A stretch of DNA of 64,000 nt from an uncultured Prevotella sp. (GCA_900770395.1 CAAGKM010000006.1:124001-188000), one strand, 5' to 3'. Counted from the first letter of the stretch, positions 45,392 through 54,355 are shown. Notes: generated by a model from the sequence alone, not told the origin. Numbers and translations: made by a program.

Positions 45392-47542
45392 ATGAGAGTA
45401 TACCAAACCAACGAGATCAAAAACATTGCGCTGCTTGGCAGTGCGGGTAGCGGCAAGACAACCCTTGCCGAGTCAATGCTTTACGAAGCAGGTATTATCA
45501 AGCGTCGCGGAACGGTGGAGGGAAAGAACACTGTGAGCGACTATTTCCCAGTGGAACAAGAATACGGCTACTCTGTGTTCTCAACAGTATTCCATACAGA
45601 ATGGAACAACAAGAAACTTAACATAATCGACTGTCCTGGAAGTGACGATTTTGTGGGTGGCGCCATCACTGCCCTGCACGTTACTGACCAGGCGGTTATT
45701 CTTATTAACGGTCAGTATGGTCCTGAGGTGGGCACGCAAAACAATTTCCGCTATACCGAGAAACTGAAGAAGCCGGTGATTTTCCTTGTAAACCAGCTCG
45801 ACAGTGACAAATGCGACTTCGACAACATCATTTCCAACATGCAGGAGATTTATGGTCCGAAGTGCGTGCAGATTCAGTATCCTATACAGACAGGTCCCGG
45901 ATTCAACTCGCTCATTGATGTGCTCCTCATGAAGAAATATTCGTGGAAACCCGAGGGTGGTGCTCCAATCATCGAGGAAATTCCAGAGGAAGAGATGGAG
46001 AAGGCGCACGAGCTGCATAAGATTTTGGTTGAGGCAGCGGCAGAGAACGATGAGACTCTCATGGAGAAGTTCTTCGAGGAGGAGTCGCTCACTGAGGACG
46101 AGCTGCGTGAAGGCATCCGCAAGGGATTGGTGACACGCTCTATTTTCCCTGTGTTCTGCGTATGTGCAGGCAAGGATATGGGTGTGCGCCGCCTGATGGA
46201 GTTCTTGGGTAATGTTGTTCCGTTTGTAAGCGAGATGCCTAAGATGCACAACACCCGCGGTGAGGAGATTACTCCAACAAGCGACGGTCCCCTGTCACTC
46301 TATTTCTTCAAGACAGGCGTTGAGCCACATATCGGTGAGGTTTGCTATTTTAAGGTGATGAGCGGCACAGTGAAGGCTGGTGCCGACCTTACCAACGCCG
46401 ACCGTGGCTCGAAGGAGCGCATCACTCAGATTTTCGCTTGTGCCGGTGCCAACCGTATTCCTGTTGACGAGCTTTGTGCCGGTGACATTGGCTGTGCCGT
46501 GAAGCTGAAGGATGTCAAGACAGGTAATGCCCTCAACGGCAAGGATTGCGACAGCAAATACGATTTTGTGAAATATCCTAACCCTAAATACTCCCGTGCC
46601 ATCAAGGCTGTGAATGAGGGAGAGACCGAGAAACTCATGGCTGCTCTTACCAAGATGCGTCAGGAAGACCCGACATGGGTTGTGGAGCAGAGCAAGGAGC
46701 TGCGCCAGGTTATTGTTCACGGTCAGGGTGAGTTCCACCTGCGCACATTGAAGTGGCGTCTGGAGAACAACGAGAAGATTCAGACCGTCTACGAGGAGCC
46801 GAAGATTCCTTATCGCGAGACCATCACAAAGGCTGCACGTGCCGACTATCGTCACAAGAAGCAGTCGGGTGGTGCAGGTCAGTTTGGTGAGGTTCACCTC
46901 ATCGTTGAGCCGTATGCCGACGGAATGCCCGATCCTACGGTGTTTAAGTTTGGAGGTCAGGAGTTCCGCATGAACATCCGCAGCCGCGAGGAAGTGCAGT
47001 TGGAGTGGGGTGGCAAGCTTGTGTTCCTCAACTCCGTGGTTGGCGGCGCCATCGACACACGTTTCATGCCTGCAATCCTTAAGGGAGTGATGGAGCGCAT
47101 GGAGCGCGGTCCTCTCACCGGCAGCTATGCCCGCGATGTACGTGTAATCGTTTACGACGGCAAGATGCACCCGGTTGACTCTAACGAGCTTTCGTTCATG
47201 CTTGCCGCACGCAATGCCTTTGCAGCAGCTTTCAAGGAGGCGGGACCGAAGATTCTGGAGCCTATCTATGACCTTGAGGTATATGTTCCTGCTGATTTCA
47301 TGGGCGATGTTATGGGCGACCTTCAGGGACGCCGTGCCCTCATTATGGGTATGGACAGCGAGGCTGGCTATCAGAAACTGTCGGCAAAGATACCTTTGAA
47401 GGAACTCAGCAACTACAGTATTGCCCTCAGTTCGCTCACCGGCGGCCGTGCGTCGTTCACCACAAAGTTTGCAAGCTACGAGCTTGTGCCTAACGACATA
47501 CAGCAGCAGCTCATCAAGGAGCATGAGGCAGAAGAGGAATAG
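45392..47542 (+). CDS. fusA2: EF-G paralog (EF-G2 type) with altered GTPase motifs
   Basis: 716 residues, five-domain EF-G architecture. G1 is GSAGSGKTT (usual AHIDAGKTT); G2 is EQEYGYS (usual ERGIT); G3 is IDCPGSDDF (usual DTPGHVDF), so the catalytic His is Ser84; G4 is NQLD (usual NKMD). Domain IV and V motifs (GQFGEV, SYARDVRVIVYDGKMHPVDS, LQGRRALIMGM) are intact. Bacteroides encodes a second EF-G that supports translocation without GTP hydrolysis and is needed for gut colonisation; this looks like that type. Ends at a strong terminator. Confidence 0.88.
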   Translation: MRVYQTNEIKNIALLGSAGSGKTTLAESMLYEAGIIKRRGTVEGKNTVSDYFPVEQEYGYSVFSTVFHTEWNNKKLNIIDCPGSDDFVGGAITALHVTDQAVILINGQYGPEVGTQNNFRYTEKLKKPVIFLVNQLDSDKCDFDNIISNMQEIYGPKCVQIQYPIQTGPGFNSLIDVLLMKKYSWKPEGGAPIIEEIPEEEMEKAHELHKILVEAAAENDETLMEKFFEEESLTEDELREGIRKGLVTRSIFPVFCVCAGKDMGVRRLMEFLGNVVPFVSEMPKMHNTRGEEITPTSDGPLSLYFFKTGVEPHIGEVCYFKVMSGTVKAGADLTNADRGSKERITQIFACAGANRIPVDELCAGDIGCAVKLKDVKTGNALNGKDCDSKYDFVKYPNPKYSRAIKAVNEGETEKLMAALTKMRQEDPTWVVEQSKELRQVIVHGQGEFHLRTLKWRLENNEKIQTVYEEPKIPYRETITKAARADYRHKKQSGGAGQFGEVHLIVEPYADGMPDPTVFKFGGQEFRMNIRSREEVQLEWGGKLVFLNSVVGGAIDTRFMPAILKGVMERMERGPLTGSYARDVRVIVYDGKMHPVDSNELSFMLAARNAFAAAFKEAGPKILEPIYDLEVYVPADFMGDVMGDLQGRRALIMGMDSEAGYQKLSAKIPLKELSNYSIALSSLTGGRASFTTKFASYELVPNDIQQQLIKEHEAEEE

Positions 47543-47565
47543 CGCATTGTAGAGAAATACAAAAA

Positions 47566-47617
47566 CGGCGGACTATGTTGCAAACATTCTAATGAATGCA
47601 GCATAGTCTGCTTTTTT
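47566..47617 (+). terminator. Terminator after the EF-G paralog
   Basis: GCGGACTATGTTGC (about 47567-47581) pairs with GCAGCATAGTCTGC (about 47598-47611), followed by TTTTTTG. Confidence 0.9.
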
Positions 47618-47769
47618 GTCACTATGTAAACATTTACCTTTATTAACCTTACATAATATTTCTCTAATCACGCTGTCTTACATTATTTGAAATAAAAAAT
47701 ATAAAATTAACATCTAAATGGCGGCTTTTTATTTATGAATGTTATAAGTTATGATTTATGATAAAAAAA

Positions 47770-47801
47770 TTTGCAGGAGTCAGAATTTCTTTATTCCTTT
47801 G
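47770..47801 (+). promoter_or_regulatory. Promoter of the OmpA-like gene
   Basis: TTTG (47770-47773), 20-bp spacer, TTCCTTTG (47794-47801), a one-base variant of TAnnTTTG; leader of about 40 nt. Confidence 0.65.
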
Positions 47802-47848
47802 CAGTCGAGAGAAATTTTTTTTAGTATTAACTTAACATTTAGAATGAG

Positions 47849-48994
47849 ATGAGAAGAATTGTTACATTATTTGCAGCCACAGCGTTGGTGGCATCGGTTG
47901 CAGCACAGACTGTAACTGAAAGTAAGGGAAGAGACAATTGGTACATCGGTATCAATGGTGGTATGGCAACAAAGGCAACAGGTCATGCATGGCTGAAGGG
48001 CATGCAACCCAATGTGGGACTGCGGGTAGGTCGCAATTTCACTCCTGTCTTGGGACTGGCTGTTGAGAGCAATGCTTATTTCAAGAGCACCGACGGAACG
48101 TCTACGGGCACTGCCGTGAATGCATTGAACACCTCCATGCTTGGTACGGTTAACCTGAGTAATTGGTTTGGAGGATATCCCGGTGAGCCGCGTCCGTTTG
48201 AGATTGTTGCATTGTATGGACTGGGGTGGGGACATGTGTTCGGATCACCGTCTGAGGACTACAGCAACACAAGGGATGTGATGACTTCAAAGGCAGGTCT
48301 TGACCTCGTGTTTAATCTCGGAAGGAGCAAGGCATGGCAGTTCTATGTGGAGCCTGCAATGGTGTGGAGCCTTGGTGGAAGTGGTTACAACCAAGGCATA
48401 CAATATAACCTCAACCACTCTGCATTTCAGGTGAACGTGGGTCTGATTTATAAGTTGGGCAATTCGAACGGCACGCATAACTTTACTGTGGCAGAGCTCC
48501 GTGACCAGTCGGAAATCGACAACTTAAATGATAGAATCAATGATTTGCGCAGAAGCCTGCAGGCAAAGGATAGTCAGATTTCGGATAAAGACCGCAAGAT
48601 TGTCGAGTTGACAAATGCTTTGGACGAGTGCAACAGAAAGCCAAAGTATGTGAAGCCGGCTACAGCCACCAACCTGCAACCTACAGTGCTCTTCCGTCAA
48701 GGTAAGTCGGAAATTGATCAGGCACAGTATGCTCCTATAGAGCTTATTGCCCAGTATATGAGAAATCATCCAGAGGCAAAGGTTGAGATCATTGGTTACG
48801 CTTCACCTGAGGGCTCTGCTGAGTTTAACCAGCGCTTGTCAGAGCAGCGTGCTGAGGCTGTGAAGAAAGCACTTGTGAAGAAATACAAGATTTCTGCTGA
48901 CCGTCTTACCACAAAGGGTAGGGGAGCTACGGATGAGCTTTTCGAGCAAGTGGAGTTTAATAGGGTGGCTACATTCAATGACAATGCCAAATAA
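47849..48994 (+). CDS. OmpA-family outer-membrane protein
   Basis: 381 residues. Signal peptide about 1-19 (ends VAAQ). Residues about 28-215 form an 8-stranded barrel (DNWYIGINGGMATKATG ... AFQVNVGLIYKLG). A coiled-coil linker covers about 225-268 (LNDRINDLRRSLQAKDSQIS). The OmpA-like peptidoglycan-binding domain is at about 278-381 (VLFRQGKSEID, IGYASPEGSAEFNQRLSEQRAE). It is a structural porin-type protein, probably abundant. Flanked by its own promoter and terminator. Confidence 0.93.
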   Translation: MRRIVTLFAATALVASVAAQTVTESKGRDNWYIGINGGMATKATGHAWLKGMQPNVGLRVGRNFTPVLGLAVESNAYFKSTDGTSTGTAVNALNTSMLGTVNLSNWFGGYPGEPRPFEIVALYGLGWGHVFGSPSEDYSNTRDVMTSKAGLDLVFNLGRSKAWQFYVEPAMVWSLGGSGYNQGIQYNLNHSAFQVNVGLIYKLGNSNGTHNFTVAELRDQSEIDNLNDRINDLRRSLQAKDSQISDKDRKIVELTNALDECNRKPKYVKPATATNLQPTVLFRQGKSEIDQAQYAPIELIAQYMRNHPEAKVEIIGYASPEGSAEFNQRLSEQRAEAVKKALVKKYKISADRLTTKGRGATDELFEQVEFNRVATFNDNAK

Positions 48995-49053
48995 ACATAT
49001 ATTTAAGTGTTTTATTAGGTTGTAGTTGGATTTACATCCTTGTATAAAGTGAT

Positions 49054-49096
49054 GATGGTGCGTCGTGGATTTTCTCCTGACGCACCATCTGTTTTG
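49054..49096 (+). terminator. Terminator after the OmpA-like gene
   Basis: GATGGTGCGTC (49054-49064) pairs with GACGCACCATC (49079-49089), followed by TGTTTTG. Confidence 0.85.
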
Positions 49097-49150
49097 CGTA
49101 AAAGATGTTAAAACATGATGCCTTGTCTTTCTTATCTGAATTTTTTTTCA

Positions 49151-49158
49151 TAACTTTG
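49151..49158 (+). promoter_or_regulatory. -7 element of the tRNA-Ser promoter
   Basis: TAACTTTG, 16 bp before the mature tRNA 5' end. The best -33 candidate is TTTC near 49128, 19 bp upstream. Confidence 0.65.
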
Positions 49159-49174
49159 CATTCCAAAATCCAGA

Positions 49175-49262
49175 GGAAAGATGCTCGAGTGGTTGAAGAG
49201 GCACGCCTGGAAAGCGTGTAAACGTCAAAAGCGTTTCGGGGGTTCGAATCCCCCTCTTTCCG
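49175..49262 (+). tRNA. tRNA-Ser (anticodon GGA)
   Basis: Acceptor arms GGAAAGA (49175-49181) and TCTTTCC (49255-49261) pair, followed by discriminator G. The anticodon stem-loop is CACGCCTGGAAAGCGTG, giving anticodon GGA (Ser UCC/UCU). A long variable arm (class II) and the T-arm GGGGGTTCGAATCCCCC are present. CCA is not encoded (GCAAG follows). Confidence 0.97.
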
Positions 49263-49367
49263 CAAGTAAAAGATTATTTGTCAATGATTTACTTGAAATA
49301 TGATATTATGTCTTATATGTCTTGAATACATGAACTCACATAATATCCATAAAAATTTATAATGTTT

Positions 49368-50279
49368 TTATTGTCTGATTTTGTTCCACGCCTCATTTTG
49401 TGCGGCATTAATTTCCATTAGTATTTCAGCCAGCGACTCTTTTTCTTTCTGGTTTCCTTTACCCTTGTAGATGTTTGCCAACTCATCACGTTTGTAGTCG
49501 GTCCATATTTGTGGCAGCAGGCTCAGCGGTTTGTCCTCATGCGCTTTTTTCAGCTGTTCTTGTATTGCTGTTGTGATGTTTCCCCTGGCACGCTCAGTGT
49601 TGGTCACCATCTCGTCCAGTCCCTTTCGGTAATAATCGTACTGCAGTTGGCGGAAAGGCTTCATCGCCTCGTCAAGATAGTCATTGATGATGGCGAAACG
49701 GTTGCGGCTGCTGTCAAACGCTTTCCAGCCTGTGAACTCGAGGTTCTGCGCATTGTTGGTGAGGTTCATGCAGCGCTGTAGTATGTCGGTGCCTCCCATG
49801 GGGGAGAAACTGTCGAGGTCGAGTCCTATTATGAGATAGGCATAATAGGCAAAGAGAGCGGTGAGTTGGTTGTCGATTGTCTCTTCGTTGAAGTTGAGCT
49901 GGTCAAACTCAGCGAAAGAGAAGTTGAAGTCGGCGTCCTTATTATTATATAATGTGGAGGTGTATTGTGAGTTGTACACAGGACGATTTGCCTGAATCAT
50001 CGCAGTACACTCAAAGAGGTTTGATGTCTTGTCGTATTTGTCGATGGTGATGTTGAAGTTGCAGTTGATGCGCTCGTTTTGGCGGAACTGCAACTCGGTC
50101 CACTGGCGTTCGTTGACAAACAGCTCCAGTGATTTTTGTAGGTTGTCGAATACGCTCTTGTCTGTCACGCCCACTTTTGATGAGTTGATGGTAATCTTTG
50201 CGTTCAGCTCTTGTGCCGACGCCTGTGTGGCACAAGAGCAAACCACTGCTATGACAAATGCGAAAGACTTTATGCTCAT
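49368..50279 (-). CDS. porD: Type IX secretion protein PorD (DUF4835)
   Basis: 303 residues, signal peptide about 1-22 (ends ASAQ). The whole mature length matches the DUF4835/PorD family: ELNAKITINSSKVG at the N-terminus, FTALQFRQNERI-like RQWTELQFRQNERINCNF, YYAYLIIGLDLDSFSPMGG and MNLTNNAQN. PorD is an outer-membrane-associated component needed for type IX secretion. It follows coaBC by 6 bp; this neighbourhood is common in Bacteroidota, which strengthens the call. Confidence 0.9.
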   Translation of the reverse strand: MSIKSFAFVIAVVCSCATQASAQELNAKITINSSKVGVTDKSVFDNLQKSLELFVNERQWTELQFRQNERINCNFNITIDKYDKTSNLFECTAMIQANRPVYNSQYTSTLYNNKDADFNFSFAEFDQLNFNEETIDNQLTALFAYYAYLIIGLDLDSFSPMGGTDILQRCMNLTNNAQNLEFTGWKAFDSSRNRFAIINDYLDEAMKPFRQLQYDYYRKGLDEMVTNTERARGNITTAIQEQLKKAHEDKPLSLLPQIWTDYKRDELANIYKGKGNQKEKESLAEILMEINAAQNEAWNKIRQ

Positions 50280-50285
50280 AAGCGG

Positions 50286-51476
50286 TTAAATGATTTCAGC
50301 TAAGCGGTCGGCGATGTCGTCAGCCACCTCACTCTTGGGTTTACGCTCGTAGTCTGTCTGTCCCGTTTCCGATATGATGCTTATCTGGTTGGCGTCGGTG
50401 CGGAAGCATGTTCCCTCATTGCGCAATGAGTTCATCACGATGAAGTCGAGATTCTTGGCTTTCAGCTTGCCCAGGGCATTGCTTATCTCGTGGTCGGTCT
50501 CAAGGGCAAAGCCTACAAGGCGCTGACTTTCCTTCTTCATATCACCGAGAGCCTTTGCTATGTCCTTGTTTGGCACAAGATGCAACGTCATGTCATCGCC
50601 GTTGCGTTTTATCTTTTGTGCCGCAACGGTATCGGGACGGAAGTCAGCGACTGCTGCGCAAAGTATTGCTGCGTCAGTTTTTGGGAACATGCTTACTGCT
50701 GCATTGTACATCTCGTCAGCGCTCTCCACATCGATGCGGCTGATGGCTGTGTGATGTGTGTTGAGAGCCACAGGACCGGCAATCAGTGTCACCTTTGCGC
50801 CACGTTGGGCACAAGCCTCGGCAATGGCAAATCCCATCTTTCCGCTGCTGTAGTTGCCTATGAAGCGCACTGGGTCAATCTTCTCGTATGTGGGACCTGC
50901 GGTAATCATAATGTGCTTGCCTGAGAGCGACTTCTCCGTGAAGAAACTGTCGAGACACTCGGCTATCACCGCAGGCTCTTCCATACGTCCTTTTCCTTCA
51001 AGTCCGCTTGCAAGGAAACCGCTTTGCGGCTCGATGATATGGTTGCCGTAGGAGCGCAGTATGTCAAGATTGTGCTGCGTGGAAGGATGGGCATACATGT
51101 CAAGGTCCATTGCCGGAGCGATGAACACGGGAGCCTTCATCGACAGATAAGTAGTGATGAGCATGTTGTCCGCCACTCCGTTTGCCATCTTTCCCAAGGT
51201 GGATGCTGTACATGGAGCGATGAGCATGGCGTCTGCCCACAAACCCAACGCCACATGACTGTGCCATGTGCCGTCGCGCTGTGAGAAAAAATCGCTTATC
51301 ACCGGCTTCTGTGTGAGTGCCGACAGGGTTATGGGAGTGATAAACTCCTTGCTTGCCGGTGTGATTACCACCTGTACCTCTGCGCCGCGTTTCACAAGCT
51401 CGCGGATTATGTAACATGCCTTATAGGCTGCTATGCTGCCCGTGATACCGAGCACAATCTTCTTACCTTTCAGCAT
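50286..51476 (-). CDS. coaBC: Phosphopantothenoylcysteine synthetase/decarboxylase CoaBC
   Basis: 396-residue bifunctional coenzyme A enzyme. CoaC flavoprotein domain about 1-175 (KIVLGITGSIAAYK, HSHVALGLWADAMLIAPCTA with the catalytic His). CoaB synthetase domain about 185-396 (ITAGPTYEKIDPVRFIGNYSSGKMG, KIKRNGD, ETDHEI). Two CoaC motifs differ from the E. coli type: PAMDLDM instead of PAMNxxM, and LASGLEGKGRM where E. coli has LACG with the active Cys. From memory these changes are common in Bacteroidota, so the enzyme is probably functional. It starts 3 bp after the exonuclease gene. Confidence 0.93.
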   Translation of the reverse strand: MLKGKKIVLGITGSIAAYKACYIIRELVKRGAEVQVVITPASKEFITPITLSALTQKPVISDFFSQRDGTWHSHVALGLWADAMLIAPCTASTLGKMANGVADNMLITTYLSMKAPVFIAPAMDLDMYAHPSTQHNLDILRSYGNHIIEPQSGFLASGLEGKGRMEEPAVIAECLDSFFTEKSLSGKHIMITAGPTYEKIDPVRFIGNYSSGKMGFAIAEACAQRGAKVTLIAGPVALNTHHTAISRIDVESADEMYNAAVSMFPKTDAAILCAAVADFRPDTVAAQKIKRNGDDMTLHLVPNKDIAKALGDMKKESQRLVGFALETDHEISNALGKLKAKNLDFIVMNSLRNEGTCFRTDANQISIISETGQTDYERKPKSEVADDIADRLAEII

Positions 51477-51479
51477 ATT

Positions 51480-52283
51480 TTATTTTCTTGAGAATTCTCT
51501 CAGGCGTATGCGTGTGAGCACCTGTTTGGTGTTGTTGGTGAATTCGCCGCACATTATCCAATTGAAGTAGCCTGGGTCTTGACGCAGGATGTCGCTTACA
51601 GGACGGCCCTTGTATTTGCCGAAATTGAATTTCTCGATGCCGTCTTCCATGATTATACGGCCTGCAAAGTCAACATTGTTGTTCATCTTCGAGAACTCGC
51701 CAAGGAAGTCGGCGTCGTTCTGCAGCACACGCTCGGGCTCTTCCTGACGCTCGGCGGTGTACATGTCGAGCTCTCCCATCAGCACACGGTAGGTTGCCTC
51801 GGTATCCTCGTCGGCGCGGTGAGCCTGAAAATCGTCCTCCATCTTCCTGCCGCAGTAGAACTTGTAGGCGGCAGCCAAGTTGCGACGCTCCATCTTGTGG
51901 AAGATGGTCTGCACGTCAATAAGATTACTCTTCGAGAAGTCGAAGTCGATGCCTGCGCGCAGAAATTCCTCGGCAAGCATTGGGATATCGAAGTGGTTGG
52001 AGTTGAAGCCGGCGAAGTCACAGCCTACAAACTGCTGCGCCAGCTGCTGTGCAATCTGTTTGAATGTAGGAGCATCTTTCACCATGTCGTTGGTGATGTG
52101 TGTCAGCTCTTCCACCTCTTTGGGTATTTGTTTCAGCGGATTAATCATGTGATTGCCGCGCAGTTCCTCGCCGTTGGGCATCACCTTAATGTAAGAAATC
52201 TGTATCACCCGGTCGTTGACCATATCAAGTCCTGTTGTCTCAAGGTCGAAGATTACGAGTGGCTTTTTTAATTTCAGTTTCAT
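51480..52283 (-). CDS. DnaQ-like 3'-5' exonuclease
   Basis: 267 residues, DEDDh exonuclease. ExoI VIFDLETTGLD (residues about 9-19), ExoII FNSNHFDIPML, ExoIII HRADEDTEATYRV with the catalytic His. A C-terminal region (about 205-267, FNFGKYKGRPVSDILRQDPGYFNWI) is the accessory domain seen in Bacteroidota homologs. Likely proofreading or repair exonuclease; its position next to dnaN fits replication. It may be the epsilon subunit, but that is inference. Confidence 0.9.
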   Translation of the reverse strand: MKLKLKKPLVIFDLETTGLDMVNDRVIQISYIKVMPNGEELRGNHMINPLKQIPKEVEELTHITNDMVKDAPTFKQIAQQLAQQFVGCDFAGFNSNHFDIPMLAEEFLRAGIDFDFSKSNLIDVQTIFHKMERRNLAAAYKFYCGRKMEDDFQAHRADEDTEATYRVLMGELDMYTAERQEEPERVLQNDADFLGEFSKMNNNVDFAGRIIMEDGIEKFNFGKYKGRPVSDILRQDPGYFNWIMCGEFTNNTKQVLTRIRLREFSRK

Positions 52284-52308
52284 AAATTATTTTTTCATTC
52301 TTTTCTCT

Positions 52309-53436
52309 TTAGTCGTTCAGCAGCATTGGCATGAGCAGCATCAGCACATCTTGGTTCTCAGGCTGCTCTGTTGGGATTACCAGTCCTGGACGGCTTGCAT
52401 CGGCAAGCTGCAGCTGCACCTCCTGACAGTTGAAGCTGCTGAGCACCTCGATGAATGTGGCGCCCTTGAAACCAATGTTCATAGGCTGTCCGCTGTACTC
52501 GCATGATATGCGCTCTGTGGCTGTCTTTGAGAAGTCATTGTCCTCGGCATCAAGTTGCAGTATGCCATTCTCAAGATGGAAGCGTATCAGGTTGCTGCTG
52601 CTGTTTGCGAAAGGCACGATGCGCTTCAGCACGCTTAGCAGTCCGGCGCGGTCGATGGTTGCCACGTTGATGTTGTTCTGCGGTATCACAGCCGCATAGT
52701 TCGGATAGCGTCCCTCAATCATGCGGCATTGCAGTGTACCGCCGTTGAATGTGATGAGTGCGTTGCGGTCGTCAAATTGTATTGTCACGTCGCCGCCGTC
52801 TTGTGCCAGCATGTTGCGCAGCAGCGTGGCTGGTTTCTTTGGTAGGATAAACGATGCTGGCTGGTCCTTGCGGATGCTCATCAGTTTGTTTCTCACCAGC
52901 TTGTGCCCGTCGGTTGCCACGATTGCGAGATAGTCGGGGGTGATGTCGAAATAGAGACCGTTCATTTGCGGACGCAGGTCACCCTGTCCTACGGCGAAGA
53001 TAGAGCGTGCGATGCTTTCTGACAGCACATCGCTTGGTATGCTTATCTCAGTTATGCTCTCTCTGTTGAGATCCTGAGTCTCTGGCCATGCCTCAGCGCT
53101 TTCCACGGGCAGCGAGTAGTGACCGTTGAGATAAGACACTGTTGCGAGTGTCATTTCCGGGTTAAGCTCGAATGTCAGTGGCTGCTCCGAGAAGCCTTTT
53201 ACTGCCTCAAGGATATAGTTTCCCGGAATGGCGAAGCTGAATGCGCTGTCGCTTTCCGCAATTTCCATGCTTGTCTTCAGCACGTTCTCGCCGTCGCTGG
53301 CTGTAAGCGAGAGAGTGTTTTCGTTGATTACAAAGAGAAAGTCGCCAAGTATGGCAATAGAGTTTTTGCTGTTGATAACCTTCGAGAGGTCTTGCAGCTT
53401 CTTGCTGAGCGTTGTGCTGGATAATGTAAATCTCAT
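52309..53436 (-). CDS. dnaN: DNA polymerase III beta subunit (sliding clamp)
   Basis: 375 residues from ATG 53436 (MRFTLSSTTLSKKLQDLSKV); the longer in-frame reading to 53511 overlaps the promoter and is rejected. Three clamp domains are recognisable: NSIAILGDFLFVI, then SIFAVGQGDLRPQMNGLYFD, and the C-terminal RPGLVIPTEQPENQDVLMLLMPM. It forms the ring clamp for Pol III. It is not next to dnaA here; it heads a leftward dnaN-exonuclease-coaBC-porD cluster. Confidence 0.97.
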   Translation of the reverse strand: MRFTLSSTTLSKKLQDLSKVINSKNSIAILGDFLFVINENTLSLTASDGENVLKTSMEIAESDSAFSFAIPGNYILEAVKGFSEQPLTFELNPEMTLATVSYLNGHYSLPVESAEAWPETQDLNRESITEISIPSDVLSESIARSIFAVGQGDLRPQMNGLYFDITPDYLAIVATDGHKLVRNKLMSIRKDQPASFILPKKPATLLRNMLAQDGGDVTIQFDDRNALITFNGGTLQCRMIEGRYPNYAAVIPQNNINVATIDRAGLLSVLKRIVPFANSSSNLIRFHLENGILQLDAEDNDFSKTATERISCEYSGQPMNIGFKGATFIEVLSSFNCQEVQLQLADASRPGLVIPTEQPENQDVLMLLMPMLLND

Positions 53437-53480
53437 AATATTTAGTTTTATATTTTTACCGTTTAATTTGTATTTGACCA

Positions 53481-53512
53481 CAAAAATACAAAAAAAAACT
53501 CGTTGACGCAAA
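53481..53512 (-). promoter_or_regulatory. Promoter of dnaN
   Basis: On the minus strand TTTG (53512-53509), 20-bp spacer, TATTTTTG (53488-53481), leader of about 40 nt. A matching TATTTTTG on the plus strand at 53545-53552 may serve the divergent DUF3127 gene. Confidence 0.75.
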
Positions 53513-53603
53513 AAAAAACGTAGAAAAGTGCCGATAATTAAAACTATTTTTGTAATTTCGCAAACGAATTGAGAAAAAACAACATTTTTAAGTTAAGAAA
53601 CAA

Positions 53604-54038
53604 ATGGAAATAACAGGAAAGATTATCGCTGTTTTGCCAGCATCAAGTGGCACATCGGCGCGTACAGGTAACCCTTGGATGTCGCAGGACTATGTAATTG
53701 AGACGCATGATCAGTATCCAAGAAAGTGCTGCTTCAGGGTGTTCGGACAGGACAAAATTCAGAATTTCAACATACAGGTGGGAGAGGAGATGACCGTGTC
53801 GTTCGACATAGACTGTCACGAGTATAACGGCCGCTGGTTTAATGATATCCGTGCATGGCAGGTGAACCGCAATGTGGCTGCTGCCACTGATCCTGCTGCT
53901 GCAGGCATGATGTCTGGTGCTACTCCATTCCCGCCAGCTAACGCAAATCCGTTTCCACCAGTAGCTGAGGCGGCTCCGGCACAGTCGCAGACAGCAGCAC
54001 CTGCTGCTGACAACAGTCAGGATGATCTGCCTTTCTAA
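53604..54038 (+). CDS. DUF3127 protein with SSB-like C-terminal tip
   Basis: 144 residues. Residues about 1-92 form a DUF3127 domain (MEITGKIIAVLPASSGTSAR ... WFNDIRAWQVNRN), an OB-fold-like family restricted largely to Bacteroidota. Residues about 93-138 are a Pro/Ala-rich flexible linker. The protein ends DDLPF, very like the DDDIPF tip by which SSB recruits repair and replication proteins. A DNA- or nucleoprotein-related role is inferred from fold and tip; it diverges from dnaN across 167 bp. Confidence 0.8.
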   Translation: MEITGKIIAVLPASSGTSARTGNPWMSQDYVIETHDQYPRKCCFRVFGQDKIQNFNIQVGEEMTVSFDIDCHEYNGRWFNDIRAWQVNRNVAAATDPAAAGMMSGATPFPPANANPFPPVAEAAPAQSQTAAPAADNSQDDLPF

Positions 54039-54066
54039 TAATAAGGCATTCTAATAGGTATATTTT

Positions 54067-54220
54067 AAGGAGGTGTGTCAAAACCAACCTTCTACTTTCT
54101 TTTAGGCACGGATTACACGGAAAACACAGATTCGTGAAAGAAAAACTGTGAAATCCGTGTAATCCGTGCCTAATTTATGTCATTATGATTACTTGTTTTT
54201 CATTTATGACACACCCTCTT
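54067..54220. repeat. Nested palindromic element (REP/MITE-like)
   Basis: Outer arms AAGGAGGTGTGTCA (54067-54080) and TGACACACCCTCTT (54207-54220) pair with two mismatches. A perfect 20-bp inner stem begins TTAGGCACGGATTACACGG at 54102 and is mirrored at 54154-54173; CACAG/CTGTG pairs inside. It lies after the DUF3127 stop, with no coding content. Confidence 0.85.
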
Positions 54221-54287
54221 AATTTTATATTGCCGTTTATGTTTATCCTAAGATACTTGATTAATTTATTTTAGTGATCTTAAAAAG

Positions 54288-54323
54288 AAAATCCGCAACA
54301 CCTCTACAGGCATTGCGGATTTT
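54288..54323. terminator. Bidirectional terminator between DUF3127 gene and rpsA
   Basis: AAAATCCGCAA (54288-54298) pairs with TTGCGGATTTT (54313-54323); A- and T-runs on both sides serve the convergent genes. Confidence 0.85.
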
Positions 54324-54355
54324 ATGTTTATGGATGTTGTTAAGACAACGATGGA

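Noticed and set aside
46295..47524. 409-codon frame antisense to the EF-G paralog
   Set aside because: Arises from codon bias opposite a conserved gene; no recognisable domain.
53437..53511. N-terminal extension of dnaN
   Set aside because: It overlaps the promoter -7 box, and homologs start at MRFTLSS-like sequence.
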